A stretch of DNA of 12,853 nucleotides from Bacilli bacterium (GTDB taxonomy: Bacteria; Bacillota_I; Bacilli_A; RF39; UBA660): contig JAEDNL010000036.1 of assembly GCA_016302505.1 (NCBI GenBank), positions 1 through 12,853 on the forward strand. The letters run 5' to 3'. Below the pieces are notes generated by a model. The model was not told the DNA's origin and did no database searches. It was given only the letters and a program-made list of their open reading frames with translations. This document shows, piece after piece, positions 1-7,399 of the stretch (positions within the stretch are counted from its first letter, which is position 1; the number at the start of each line of letters is the position of its first letter). Made by a program: the position numbers and the translations under genes.

Positions 1-27
1 GGTACCTTTTTTTATGGAGGAAAAAGT

Positions 28-774
28 ATGAAAAATGAAATGAATGATAATTTTGATGTTTTTGATAAATATTTTATGGAATTTGATATTGAAGATAAAA
101 TGATTCAATTTAAATATAATCATAGTTATCGAGTCTTACATCAAAGTGATGAAATATCTTTTGTATTAAATTTAGATGAAGATGATAATTATCTAGCATG
201 TTTAATAGGATTATTGCATGACATAGGAAGATTTTCACAATGGACAAAGAATAAATCATTTAGTGATGAATTATTAGATCATGCACAACTAGGAGTTAAA
301 ATATTATTTGATGAAGGTATGATAAAAGATTATGATGTACAAGAAAGTGATTATGAAATAATTAAGAAAGCAATACTTAATCATAATAAATTTAAAATTG
401 ATGATGATTTAACCATCAGAGAAAAACTACATTCCAAAATAATAAGAGATGCTGATAAGATAGATATATTATATAGTTATTCTGAAAATATATTTAAATT
501 AGAAACTGATAATTCTACTATTAGTGATGAGATACATGATAAATTCTTTAAGCATGAAATAATAGATATAAGAAAATGTAATACTATAAATGAAAAAGCA
601 GTAGCATTTTTAGCATCAATATATGACTTAAATTATGATTATAGTAAAGGTCATATTTTAGATAAAAATTATATAACAAAGATATATGATGTGCTTGATA
701 ATAAAGAAGTAATAAAACCATATTATGAAGAGGTAATTAAATATTTAGAAGGAAGTGTTAAAAATGATAGATAA
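28..774 (+). CDS. HD-domain phosphohydrolase
   Basis: Predicted cytoplasmic metal-dependent phosphohydrolase of the HD superfamily, 248 aa. The metal-binding pattern is visible: His32 (NHSYRV), the His64-Asp65 pair (LLHDIGRF) and Asp141 (IIRDADKID). Extra histidines at 85 (DHAQLG) and 119 (LNHN) sit where multi-metal HD enzymes often have further ligands. HD proteins cleave nucleotides, cyclic dinucleotides or other phosphoesters; nothing here fixes the substrate. No membrane segment, PAS/GAF or RelA synthetase domain is present, so it is a stand-alone HD protein. A clear Shine-Dalgarno (GGAGG, 16-20) lies 7 nt before ATG 28. The 3' end overlaps the start of valS by 11 nt, so the two are very probably co-transcribed and translationally coupled. 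The promoter must lie left of the window. The family call is firm; the function is unknown. Confidence 0.85.
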   Translation: MKNEMNDNFDVFDKYFMEFDIEDKMIQFKYNHSYRVLHQSDEISFVLNLDEDDNYLACLIGLLHDIGRFSQWTKNKSFSDELLDHAQLGVKILFDEGMIKDYDVQESDYEIIKKAILNHNKFKIDDDLTIREKLHSKIIRDADKIDILYSYSENIFKLETDNSTISDEIHDKFFKHEIIDIRKCNTINEKAVAFLASIYDLNYDYSKGHILDKNYITKIYDVLDNKEVIKPYYEEVIKYLEGSVKNDR

Positions 775-3292
775 AAAATATAATCATAAACAAGTAGAAG
801 ATGGTAAATATGAAACATGGCTTAAAAAACAAGCTTTTACTTGTGGAGATAAAAGTAAAGAACCATTTTGTATAGTTATACCACCACCTAATGTAACAGG
901 TAATTTACATATAGGACATGCATATGACTGTTCATTACAAGATATTATAATTAGATATAAAAAGATGCAGGGATTTGATACATTATGGTTACCAGGAATG
1001 GATCATGCTGCGATCGCAACTGAAGCAAAAGTAGTTGCTAAATTAAAAAAAGAAGGAATCAACAAATATGAACTAGGTCGTGAAAAATTCTTAGAAGAAT
1101 GCCATAAATGGAGTAATGATCATAGAGAAAATATTAGAAGACAATGGGGTAAATTAGGATTTGCTCTTGATTACTCAAAAGAAAGATTTACATTAGATGA
1201 AGGACTTAATAAAGCAGTTAGAAAAGTATTCGTAGATTATTATAATAAAGGTCTTATATATAGAGGAGAGAGAATTATTAACTGGGATCCAGTTGCTAAA
1301 ACTGCTCTTTCAAATGAAGAAGTTATTTATAAAGATGATAAAGGAGCTTTTTATCATATTAAATACTTTATTGAAGGAACAAATGATTATTTAGATGTTG
1401 CGACTACTAGACCTGAAACTTTATTTGGGGATACAGCTGTTGCTGTTAATCCAGAAGATAAAAGATATAAACATTTAATAGGTAAAAATGTAGTATTACC
1501 AATCGTAAATAAATTAATTCCAATTATTGGTGATGAACATGCTGATATGGAATTTGGAACTGGTTGTGTTAAAATAACACCTGCTCATGATCCTAATGAC
1601 TTTGAAGTAGGAGAAAGACATAACTTAGAGAGAATTCTAGTAATGAATGAAGATGCAACTATGAATGAGAATGCATTAAAATATAATGGAATGTCTCGTG
1701 AAAAATGTAGAGAAGAACTATTAAAAGATTTAGAAAAAGAAGGATTGCTTATTAGTATTGAGCCTATGGTACACTCAGTCGGTCATAGTGAAAGAACTGA
1801 TGCAGTTGTTGAACCATATTTATCTAAACAATGGTTTGTTAAAATGGATAAATTAGCTAAGATGTTAATAGATAATCAAAATACTTCAAATAAAGTTAAT
1901 TTTATACCAAATAGATATGAAAAGATATTAATAAAAGGATGGATGGAAGACTGTCATGATTGGTGTATTTCAAGACAATTATGGTGGGGACATAGAATTC
2001 CAATTTGGTATAAAGAGGGTGAAGTATACTGCGGAATGGAAGCACCAAAAGAAGAAGGATGGGTACAAGATAATGATGTACTAGATACTTGGTTTAGTAG
2101 TGCATTATGGCCATTTAGTACATTAGGTTGGCCAGATAAAACAGAAGATTTTGAAAGATATTTCCCAACAAGTGTAATTGTACCAGGTTTTGATATAATA
2201 TTTTTCTGGGCTGCTAGAATGATATTCCAATCACTTAATGTTAATAATAAAATACCATTTAAAGATTGTATAATTCATGGATTAATAAGAGATAGTCAAG
2301 GAAGAAAAATGAGTAAATCTCTTGGTAATGGAATAGATCCACTTGATATGATAGAAGAATATGGAGCAGATGCATTGAGATTCTATTTAACAACAAGTTC
2401 AACACTAGGAATGGATTTAAACTTCAGTACAGAAAAGCTATCATCAACATGGAACTTTATAAATAAATTATGGAATGCTAGTAGATTTGTATTAATGAAA
2501 TTAGAAGACTTTAAAGAAGAAGATTATAAATTAGAAGATTTAAATGATTCAGATAAATGGGTTCTTACTAAGTTAAATGAAACAATTAAAGTGGTAACTA
2601 AATCAATGGAAAAGTATGACTTTAATATCGCAGGTAGTGAACTTTATTCATTTATATGGGATATATTCTGTGATAAATATATAGAAATATCTAAGTTTAG
2701 TGATAGTACTTCAACTAAATCAACTCTATATTATACACTTCTATCTATAATTAAAATGATGCATCCATTTATGCCATTTGTAACTGAAGAGTTATATTCA
2801 TCATTGCCAATTAAGAATAAAAAATTATTAATATTTGAAAGTTATCCAACTATAAATAAAAAACTAATATTTAAAGATGAAACTAAAAAAATAGATGAAC
2901 TATTAGAGTTTGTAACACTATTTAGAAATAAAAAATTAGAGAATAAAATATCAAATGATTTTGAAGTAATTGATTATAATAATAATGATTTATTAAATAG
3001 TATGTTAAAACTAAATGATAAAATAGTAGAAAATAGTAAGTTTAATGATAAATTAACAGTTGAACTTTATAACTATAAATTAGACATTTATTTTGATAAC
3101 TCTAAGAATAGTGAAGAAGAACAAGAAAAGAAAAAACAAGAAATAGAATCATTAGAAAAATCTATTCAAAGAAGAAAAACATTACTTTCAAATGAAAATT
3201 ATTGTAATAAAGCACCTAAGAATATAGTTGATAAAGAACGTGAAGATTTACAAAAAGAAATGGATAGATTAGAAATACTTAAGAAAAACTAA
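764..3292 (+). CDS. valS: Valine--tRNA ligase
   Basis: Cytoplasmic class I aminoacyl-tRNA synthetase charging tRNA-Val with valine. Numbered from ATG 764 (842 aa): the HIGH ATP-binding signature is at 49-52 within PPPNVTGNLHIGHA. The CP1 editing domain carries TTRPET at 214-219, and the KMSKS loop is at 515-519. An anticodon-binding region follows. The last ~50 residues form a charged coiled coil (IESLEKSIQRRK...), as is typical of bacterial ValRS. The length is slightly below the usual ~880 aa, with no obvious missing module. Reading could also open at GTG 755. I prefer ATG 764 because the purine-rich AGAAGGAAG at 747-755 then sits 8 nt upstream as Shine-Dalgarno, whereas GTG 755 would lie inside it. 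It overlaps the HD gene by 11 nt and ends in a terminator spanning its stop codon. Confidence 0.98.
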   Translation: MIDKKYNHKQVEDGKYETWLKKQAFTCGDKSKEPFCIVIPPPNVTGNLHIGHAYDCSLQDIIIRYKKMQGFDTLWLPGMDHAAIATEAKVVAKLKKEGINKYELGREKFLEECHKWSNDHRENIRRQWGKLGFALDYSKERFTLDEGLNKAVRKVFVDYYNKGLIYRGERIINWDPVAKTALSNEEVIYKDDKGAFYHIKYFIEGTNDYLDVATTRPETLFGDTAVAVNPEDKRYKHLIGKNVVLPIVNKLIPIIGDEHADMEFGTGCVKITPAHDPNDFEVGERHNLERILVMNEDATMNENALKYNGMSREKCREELLKDLEKEGLLISIEPMVHSVGHSERTDAVVEPYLSKQWFVKMDKLAKMLIDNQNTSNKVNFIPNRYEKILIKGWMEDCHDWCISRQLWWGHRIPIWYKEGEVYCGMEAPKEEGWVQDNDVLDTWFSSALWPFSTLGWPDKTEDFERYFPTSVIVPGFDIIFFWAARMIFQSLNVNNKIPFKDCIIHGLIRDSQGRKMSKSLGNGIDPLDMIEEYGADALRFYLTTSSTLGMDLNFSTEKLSSTWNFINKLWNASRFVLMKLEDFKEEDYKLEDLNDSDKWVLTKLNETIKVVTKSMEKYDFNIAGSELYSFIWDIFCDKYIEISKFSDSTSTKSTLYYTLLSIIKMMHPFMPFVTEELYSSLPIKNKKLLIFESYPTINKKLIFKDETKKIDELLEFVTLFRNKKLENKISNDFEVIDYNNNDLLNSMLKLNDKIVENSKFNDKLTVELYNYKLDIYFDNSKNSEEEQEKKKQEIESLEKSIQRRKTLLSNENYCNKAPKNIVDKEREDLQKEMDRLEILKKN

Positions 3293-3310
3293 TTGTTTTT
3301 CTTTTTTATT
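3281..3310 (+). terminator. Intrinsic terminator of valS, overlapping its stop codon
   Basis: A perfect 9-bp stem AAGAAAAAC (3281-3289) / GTTTTTCTT (3295-3303) with a 5-nt loop is followed by TTTTTATT-type sequence. The loop contains the first base of the valS stop region (TAA 3290-3292). The right arm contains the -35 of the next gene's promoter. The stem is AT-rich, so its efficiency is uncertain. Confidence 0.65.
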
Positions 3311-3321
3311 TCTATTATAAT
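3293..3321 (+). promoter_or_regulatory. Sigma-A-type promoter giving a leaderless mRNA for the 3328 gene
   Basis: TTGTTT (3293-3298), 17-nt spacer, then consensus TATAAT (3316-3321). The expected transcription start, about 7 nt after the -10, coincides with the ATG at 3328. No Shine-Dalgarno-like sequence lies between the -10 and the ATG. Confidence 0.75.
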
Positions 3322-3327
3322 TTAAAT

Positions 3328-3960
3328 ATGATAAAAGAATTAAAATATATAAATTTAGAATATAATGAATGTGATAAAAACTATATAGATGAACTAATAG
3401 ATTATATAAATTTAAGTAGTGAAGAAATAACAAACTTTTTTAGTATAGATAGTTTTAATCCAAAAGTAGAAATAAAGTTATATGATGATATTGATAAGTT
3501 TAATGAATGGTATTATTACTTTAATAAAAAAGAAGCGCCATTATGGTTTTGTGGTTTTTCATTTAAAATGAATGGTGTTTATCATATAAATGTATTAAGT
3601 TTAGAAAAATATAAAAAGACACAAGGACATGAAAAACATAATTTAAATGATTTGAAATGTTTGATAATGCATGAATTTGTTCATTCATGTGTATTAAGGA
3701 TAAATAACTCATCATTACCAGCATGGTTAAATGAAGGAATAGCAATTAAATTATCACATCAATATGATAATAAAGAATATAAATTTAATGCATCTTTAAA
3801 TGAAATGATAAATGGATGTAATAATTATATAAATTATTATACTATGTTTAGTTATGTAATAAATAAATATGGAAAAGACTATATATTAGATTTAATACTT
3901 AACAATAAAGCATTTGATGAAACAGAAAAACTATATAATGATTTACTTAAATCAATGTAA
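3328..3960 (+). CDS. HExxH (gluzincin-like) metallopeptidase-family protein
   Basis: A 210-aa protein without signal peptide or membrane segment, so probably cytoplasmic. The centre carries HEFVH at 115-119 followed by WLNEGIA (133-139). The spacing fits an HExxH zinc site with Glu136 as third ligand, as in peptidase-MA-like gluzincins. It is shorter than most peptidases of that clan and is close to a minimal catalytic domain. The N-terminal half has many Tyr, Asn and Asp residues and no recognisable domain; the tail is helical-looking. ATG 3328 is 7 nt after a consensus TATAAT and lacks a Shine-Dalgarno, pointing to leaderless translation. The next in-frame ATG lies far inside, so a later start would remove much of the N-terminal region. 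It is transcribed separately from valS. A zinc-peptidase fold is well supported; activity and substrate are unknown. Confidence 0.8.
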   Translation: MIKELKYINLEYNECDKNYIDELIDYINLSSEEITNFFSIDSFNPKVEIKLYDDIDKFNEWYYYFNKKEAPLWFCGFSFKMNGVYHINVLSLEKYKKTQGHEKHNLNDLKCLIMHEFVHSCVLRINNSSLPAWLNEGIAIKLSHQYDNKEYKFNASLNEMINGCNNYINYYTMFSYVINKYGKDYILDLILNNKAFDETEKLYNDLLKSM

Positions 3961-3996
3961 ATATTACAAAAAATGATAATATTTATTATTTTAATG

Positions 3997-4005
3997 TGAT
4001 ATTAT
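3997..4005 (+). promoter_or_regulatory. Possible extended -10 promoter for the cohesin-like surface protein
   Basis: TGA-TATTAT (TG at 3997-3998, hexamer 4000-4005) lies just upstream of the Shine-Dalgarno GGTGA (4012-4016). No convincing -35 is visible, as is tolerated for extended -10 promoters. The region is so AT-rich that chance matches are likely. Confidence 0.4.
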
Positions 4006-4021
4006 TATAGTGGTGAATAAT

Positions 4022-5362
4022 ATGAAAAAGAAAATTATTTTATTTATTAGTATGTTAGTTTTAACAATACCATTTGTTAAAGCAGATTCAAATACTTGTC
4101 ATGCAGAACTTGAAAGTAATCAAACCTTTAATGTAGGAGAGACAGTTACATATAATTTAGGTACAACTGGTACTGATCAAAATACATTATATGGAATACA
4201 TTATGAAATAGAATATGATCCAAATGTGTTAGATCCTGAAATTAATAGTGGAGTAAAAACTTATTTTAATTGGGAAAGTGTAAGAAAAGAGATAGTTAGT
4301 GATGAGGGAACTAAAAATAATATTGTAGTACTTGATATATCTACTAAAGATAAAAGTAAATATATAACTAAAAGTTATAATAAAGGTTCTTTTATTAAAC
4401 TAGCAAGTATTAAATTTAAAGTAAAAGATACTAATGAAACAAGTACAAAATTATCATTATTAAATGGAAATAACAATAGTGATACAGGATCTTTTAAATA
4501 TATTATAGATGATGATGGTGAAAACATTTATGAAGAATGTACAAGTAGTGTTAACTCATTTATAAATATTAAAAAAGTAGTAGAACCATTACTTTCAAGT
4601 ATTACTATTAATGGTACAAAAATAGAAGGATTTAATAGTAAAAAATATGAATATGAATATACATCAACTGAAAAAGAAATAGATATAAGAGGTATAGGAG
4701 TAAATGGTACTACTGTTACGAATATAGGTAAAAAAGAGTTGAATGGTGGAGATAATGAATTTATTATAACTGTTACTAATAGTGAAGGAGATTCAACTGA
4801 TTATAAATTAGTTGTTAAGTTTGATAGTACTGATAATGATTGTGATATTAATTCATTAGATATAGAAGGATATAGTTTAACATTTGATCCAAATATATTA
4901 GAATATAAATTAAAAATTAAAGATGAATATTCATTAAAAATTAATATTGAACTTGTAAATCCAGAATCTAAATATACTATTAAAGGTAATCAAAATTTAG
5001 AAAATGGAAGTACCATTGTAATAGAAGTTAGAAATGGTATTAAAAATAAAAAATATACTATAACAATAGAAAAAGAAGAAACACCTGTAGTTAAAAAGAA
5101 AACTAATATTTTATTAATAGTAGGAGTAGTAGTATTAGCTCTTAGTATTATTGGTTTATTTGTATTCTTAATTATAAAAAACAATAAAAAGAAAAATAAT
5201 GAAGAAGAACTAGAAAAAACTAAGAATTTAGATAATTTATTTAATGAAGAAGAAACTAATGATATTGATGAAGAAGATATTGAAGAAGATATTGAAGAAG
5301 AAATAAATGGAGATTCAGAAGAAGAATCATTAGAAGATGACTTCAATTTAAATGAAAAATAA
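4022..5362 (+). CDS. Membrane-anchored surface protein with cohesin-like and beta-sandwich domains
   Basis: 446 aa when started at ATG 4022. That start is favoured over in-frame GTGs at 4010 and 4013 because GGTGA (4012-4016) is then positioned as Shine-Dalgarno. Order: signal peptide (KKK then a hydrophobic core, likely cut after A21 in VKA-DS). Next a cohesin-like beta domain, about 22-165, with the pattern YGIHYEIEYDPNVL...GSFIKLASIKFKV. Then two cadherin-like beta-sandwich repeats, about 188-270 (SSITINGTKIEGF...YKLVVKF) and 271-354 (NSLDIEGYSLTF...YTITIEK). Then a single transmembrane helix about 361-386, followed by KNNKKKNN and a ~55-residue, very acidic Glu/Asp-rich tail. The topology is outside-in, with the acidic tail cytoplasmic. 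There is no LPXTG motif, dockerin or catalytic domain. A role in cell-surface binding or scaffolding is inferred; the partner is unknown. Confidence 0.8.
   Translation: MKKKIILFISMLVLTIPFVKADSNTCHAELESNQTFNVGETVTYNLGTTGTDQNTLYGIHYEIEYDPNVLDPEINSGVKTYFNWESVRKEIVSDEGTKNNIVVLDISTKDKSKYITKSYNKGSFIKLASIKFKVKDTNETSTKLSLLNGNNNSDTGSFKYIIDDDGENIYEECTSSVNSFINIKKVVEPLLSSITINGTKIEGFNSKKYEYEYTSTEKEIDIRGIGVNGTTVTNIGKKELNGGDNEFIITVTNSEGDSTDYKLVVKFDSTDNDCDINSLDIEGYSLTFDPNILEYKLKIKDEYSLKINIELVNPESKYTIKGNQNLENGSTIVIEVRNGIKNKKYTITIEKEETPVVKKKTNILLIVGVVVLALSIIGLFVFLIIKNNKKKNNEEELEKTKNLDNLFNEEETNDIDEEDIEEDIEEEINGDSEEESLEDDFNLNEK
5261..5302 (+). repeat. Short tandem repeat encoding the acidic tail
   Basis: Three copies of a 12-bp unit, GATATTGAWGAA, at 5261-5272, 5276-5287 and 5288-5299, with GAA spacers. 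They encode DIDEEDIEEDIEEE in the cytoplasmic tail of the surface protein. The unit is a multiple of three, so slippage would change tail length without a frameshift. Confidence 0.75.
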
Positions 5363-5388
5363 ACAAAGTTAAATTTGTTTATTTTTTT
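5355..5388 (+). terminator. Intrinsic terminator of the surface-protein gene
   Basis: A perfect 13-bp stem, 5355-5367 against 5374-5386, with loop GTTAAA and a run of seven T at 5382-5388. The stop codon TAA (5360-5362) lies inside the left arm. The stem is almost all A-T, but the T-run makes a terminator likely. Confidence 0.75.
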
Positions 5389-5485
5389 ACATTACTATAC
5401 CGATTTTTAAGTAAATGTAAATTGACTAAGTAGTAGTGGTGTTTCGCTAGCTTTTTGAATTGGACTTAGATAAACAAAATATTAA

Positions 5486-5526
5486 GAAATAGTTGTTCAA
5501 GTATTTGATATTTGAATAACTGTTTT
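5486..5526 (+). other. Long imperfect hairpin in the gap before the HerA-type gene
   Basis: Positions 5486-5504 can pair with 5508-5526: 19 bp around a 3-nt TTG loop, with no mismatches once G-U pairs are allowed. The G-U pairs are 5486/5526, 5490/5522, 5495/5517 and 5501/5511. They pair only in RNA of this strand; in the complement they become A-C mismatches, so a plus-strand transcript is implied. It lies between the upstream terminator and the promoter at 5544-5572. A few T and AAAT follow. No open reading frame of note and no recognisable riboswitch motif is present in 5390-5540. It could be a small-RNA terminator, a processing site or chance. Confidence 0.45.
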
Positions 5527-5543
5527 AAATGGTCTATTCTTAC

Positions 5544-5572
5544 TTGAAAAGTGGTGTAAAACTTGTTATAAT
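5544..5572 (+). promoter_or_regulatory. Strong sigma-A-type promoter of the HerA-type gene
   Basis: TTGAAA (5544-5549), exactly 17 nt, then consensus TATAAT (5567-5572), with TG at 5564-5565 giving an extended -10. The start is predicted near 5579, leaving a ~23-nt leader with Shine-Dalgarno GGAG (5590-5593) 8 nt before ATG 5602. Confidence 0.85.
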
Positions 5573-5601
5573 TTTTAATAGAATAAAAAGGAGTTTTTAC
5601 T

Positions 5602-7365
5602 ATGTTTGGAAGAATATTATCTATATATGATCAAATGATTATACTTGAAAATAATGCTCATAAAGTAGAAGCATCTTTGATAGGTGTTCATATAGTATTT
5701 GAAGAAAAGTATAAAATCGTATGTGAAATATCTAAAATAGATGCTGATATTATTGAATGTGTTATGGTAGGAGAGTTTGTTAATGGAGTTTTTAATAGTG
5801 GAATAGTACATAAACCAACTAATACCGCTACTATAAGAATAGTAAATAAAGATGAAGTTATTGCTCTTGTTGGTAATCAAAAAGTAGATAGTGATACTGA
5901 TCTTTATATTGGTAAATCTTTAATATATGAAGGATTTAATGTATCAGCAAATATAGATGACTTCTTTTCTAATCATTTTGCTATTATAGGTAACACTGGT
6001 AGTGGTAAGAGTTGTAGTGTAGCAAGAATATTTCAAAATTTATTTTATAGAAGAGAATTTGTTCCTGTTAATGCTAATGTTGTTTTATTTGATGTTTATG
6101 GTGAATATCATCCCGCTTTAGAAAGAATAAATCAAACTAATAGTTGTAGGTGTAAAAGTTTAACTACTGATATTACAACAACTAAATATGATATAGTAAA
6201 AATTCCACCATATTTTTTAGAAGTAGATGATCTTGCTTTACTTCTTGGCATAACTAGCCCTGTTCAAATACCTATTATTGAAAAAGCTTTAAAATATGTA
6301 TATTTGTTTACTGAAGATGAAGATAAAATAATAGGATTTAAAAATAATATTATAGCAAAAGCAATACTTGATATATTATCAAGTGGTAAAGGTCCTGCTC
6401 AATTAAGAGATCAAGTAGTTGCTGTACTATCAAGTTTTTATACTAAAGATATTAATTTAGAAAGTAAAATTATACAACCAGGTTATATTAGAACATTAAG
6501 ACAATGTATGAATATAGATAATACTGGTAAAATAAATACTATTCAATTAGTTGTTGAATATTTAGAACAATTTGTTAATGAAGAATTGGTTTTAACAAAA
6601 GATATGAAACCTGAAAAATTTACTTTAAAAGATTTAAGAAATGCTTTTGAATTTGCTTTGATTAGTGAAGGTGTACTAAAAAGTGATAAAGTTTATGATA
6701 TTAATAATATCTTAAAAGTTAGATTAGAATCTATTATAAATGGAGATTATGGATATTATTTTGATGTTGATGAATACATTAGTAAAGAAGAGTATATAAA
6801 AAGATTATTTACTACACCTATGGGTGAGAAAGCTCAAATAGTTAATTTTAATCTTAATTATGTTGATGAAAGATTTGCTAAGGTGCTTACAAAAATATTC
6901 TCTAAATTATTCTTTGATTATTCAATATATAAACATAAAACAGATGGCTTCTGTGTTCAAATAATTCTTGAAGAAGCACATAGATATGTTCAAAATGATA
7001 CTGATATAGAAACTATTGGTTATAATATTTTTGATAGAATTACTAAAGAGGGAAGAAAGTATGGTACAGTTCTCGGATTAATTACACAAAGACCTAGTGA
7101 ACTTTCTAATACTGCATTAAGTCAATGTTCAAATTACATAGTACTTAGAATGTTCCATCCTGATGATTTAGATATTATTAGAAATATAACACATAGTATA
7201 TCTACTGCTGATGTTGATAAATTGAAAACATTAAGACCTGGTGTTGCATTATGTTTTGGAAATGCATTTAAAATACCTGTGTTTACTAAAATAGATAAAC
7301 CAGAACCAACGCCTAATTCTAGTAATTTCCATATTGGTTCATCTTGGTTTACTAAAAGACAATAA
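5602..7365 (+). CDS. HerA-type hexameric ATPase / DNA translocase
   Basis: 587-aa P-loop ATPase of the HerA/FtsK superfamily (DUF87 type). Residues about 1-90 look like the N-terminal HAS beta-barrel (MFGRILSIYDQMIILE...). Walker A is GNTGSGKS at 130-137, and an FDVYGEYH segment follows. Walker B is IILEEAH at 454-460, with Glu457/Glu458 as catalytic acid. The C-terminal ITQRPSELSNTALSQCSNYIVLRM block is characteristic of the family. HerA proteins form hexameric rings that move on duplex DNA. In archaea they act with the nuclease NurA in end resection; in bacteria they are often paired with defence nucleases or SIR2 proteins. Neither partner is adjacent here: the upstream gene is a surface protein and the downstream one faces it. 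It therefore appears monocistronic. The family call is strong; the role (repair, plasmid or defence) is open. Confidence 0.9.
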   Translation: MFGRILSIYDQMIILENNAHKVEASLIGVHIVFEEKYKIVCEISKIDADIIECVMVGEFVNGVFNSGIVHKPTNTATIRIVNKDEVIALVGNQKVDSDTDLYIGKSLIYEGFNVSANIDDFFSNHFAIIGNTGSGKSCSVARIFQNLFYRREFVPVNANVVLFDVYGEYHPALERINQTNSCRCKSLTTDITTTKYDIVKIPPYFLEVDDLALLLGITSPVQIPIIEKALKYVYLFTEDEDKIIGFKNNIIAKAILDILSSGKGPAQLRDQVVAVLSSFYTKDINLESKIIQPGYIRTLRQCMNIDNTGKINTIQLVVEYLEQFVNEELVLTKDMKPEKFTLKDLRNAFEFALISEGVLKSDKVYDINNILKVRLESIINGDYGYYFDVDEYISKEEYIKRLFTTPMGEKAQIVNFNLNYVDERFAKVLTKIFSKLFFDYSIYKHKTDGFCVQIILEEAHRYVQNDTDIETIGYNIFDRITKEGRKYGTVLGLITQRPSELSNTALSQCSNYIVLRMFHPDDLDIIRNITHSISTADVDKLKTLRPGVALCFGNAFKIPVFTKIDKPEPTPNSSNFHIGSSWFTKRQ

Positions 7366-7393
7366 AAAAAGATTCATTTTGAATCTTTTTTTA
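7363..7393. terminator. Bidirectional terminator between the HerA-type and pilin-like genes
   Basis: A perfect symmetric stem, 7363-7376 against 7380-7393, with a TTT loop: a GATTCA/TGAATC core flanked by A7 on the left and T7 on the right. It has an A-tract and T-tract on both strands, so it can end both convergent transcripts. The plus-strand stop TAA (7363-7365) starts the stem. The minus-strand stop (7400-7402) is 7 nt away. Confidence 0.9.
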
Positions 7394-7399
7394 ATTTGA

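Noticed and set aside
3563..3745. Minus-strand open frame opposite the metallopeptidase
   Set aside because: It is opposite the HExxH coding region and has no ribosome-binding site or recognisable motif.
3974..3992. Possible terminator after the 3328 gene
   Set aside because: Only about 6 A-T pairs with one G-U and no clear T-tract; in sequence this AT-rich such pairing is expected by chance.
4990..5346. Serine-rich open frame on the minus strand
   Set aside because: It is the complement of the GAA/GAT-rich acidic tail of the surface protein; no ribosome site and no recognisable product.
5527..5540. 14-nt AAATGGTCTATTCT also present near 12826-12839
   Set aside because: A repeat of this length is expected by chance in 12.8 kb of such skewed composition, and the flanks do not match.
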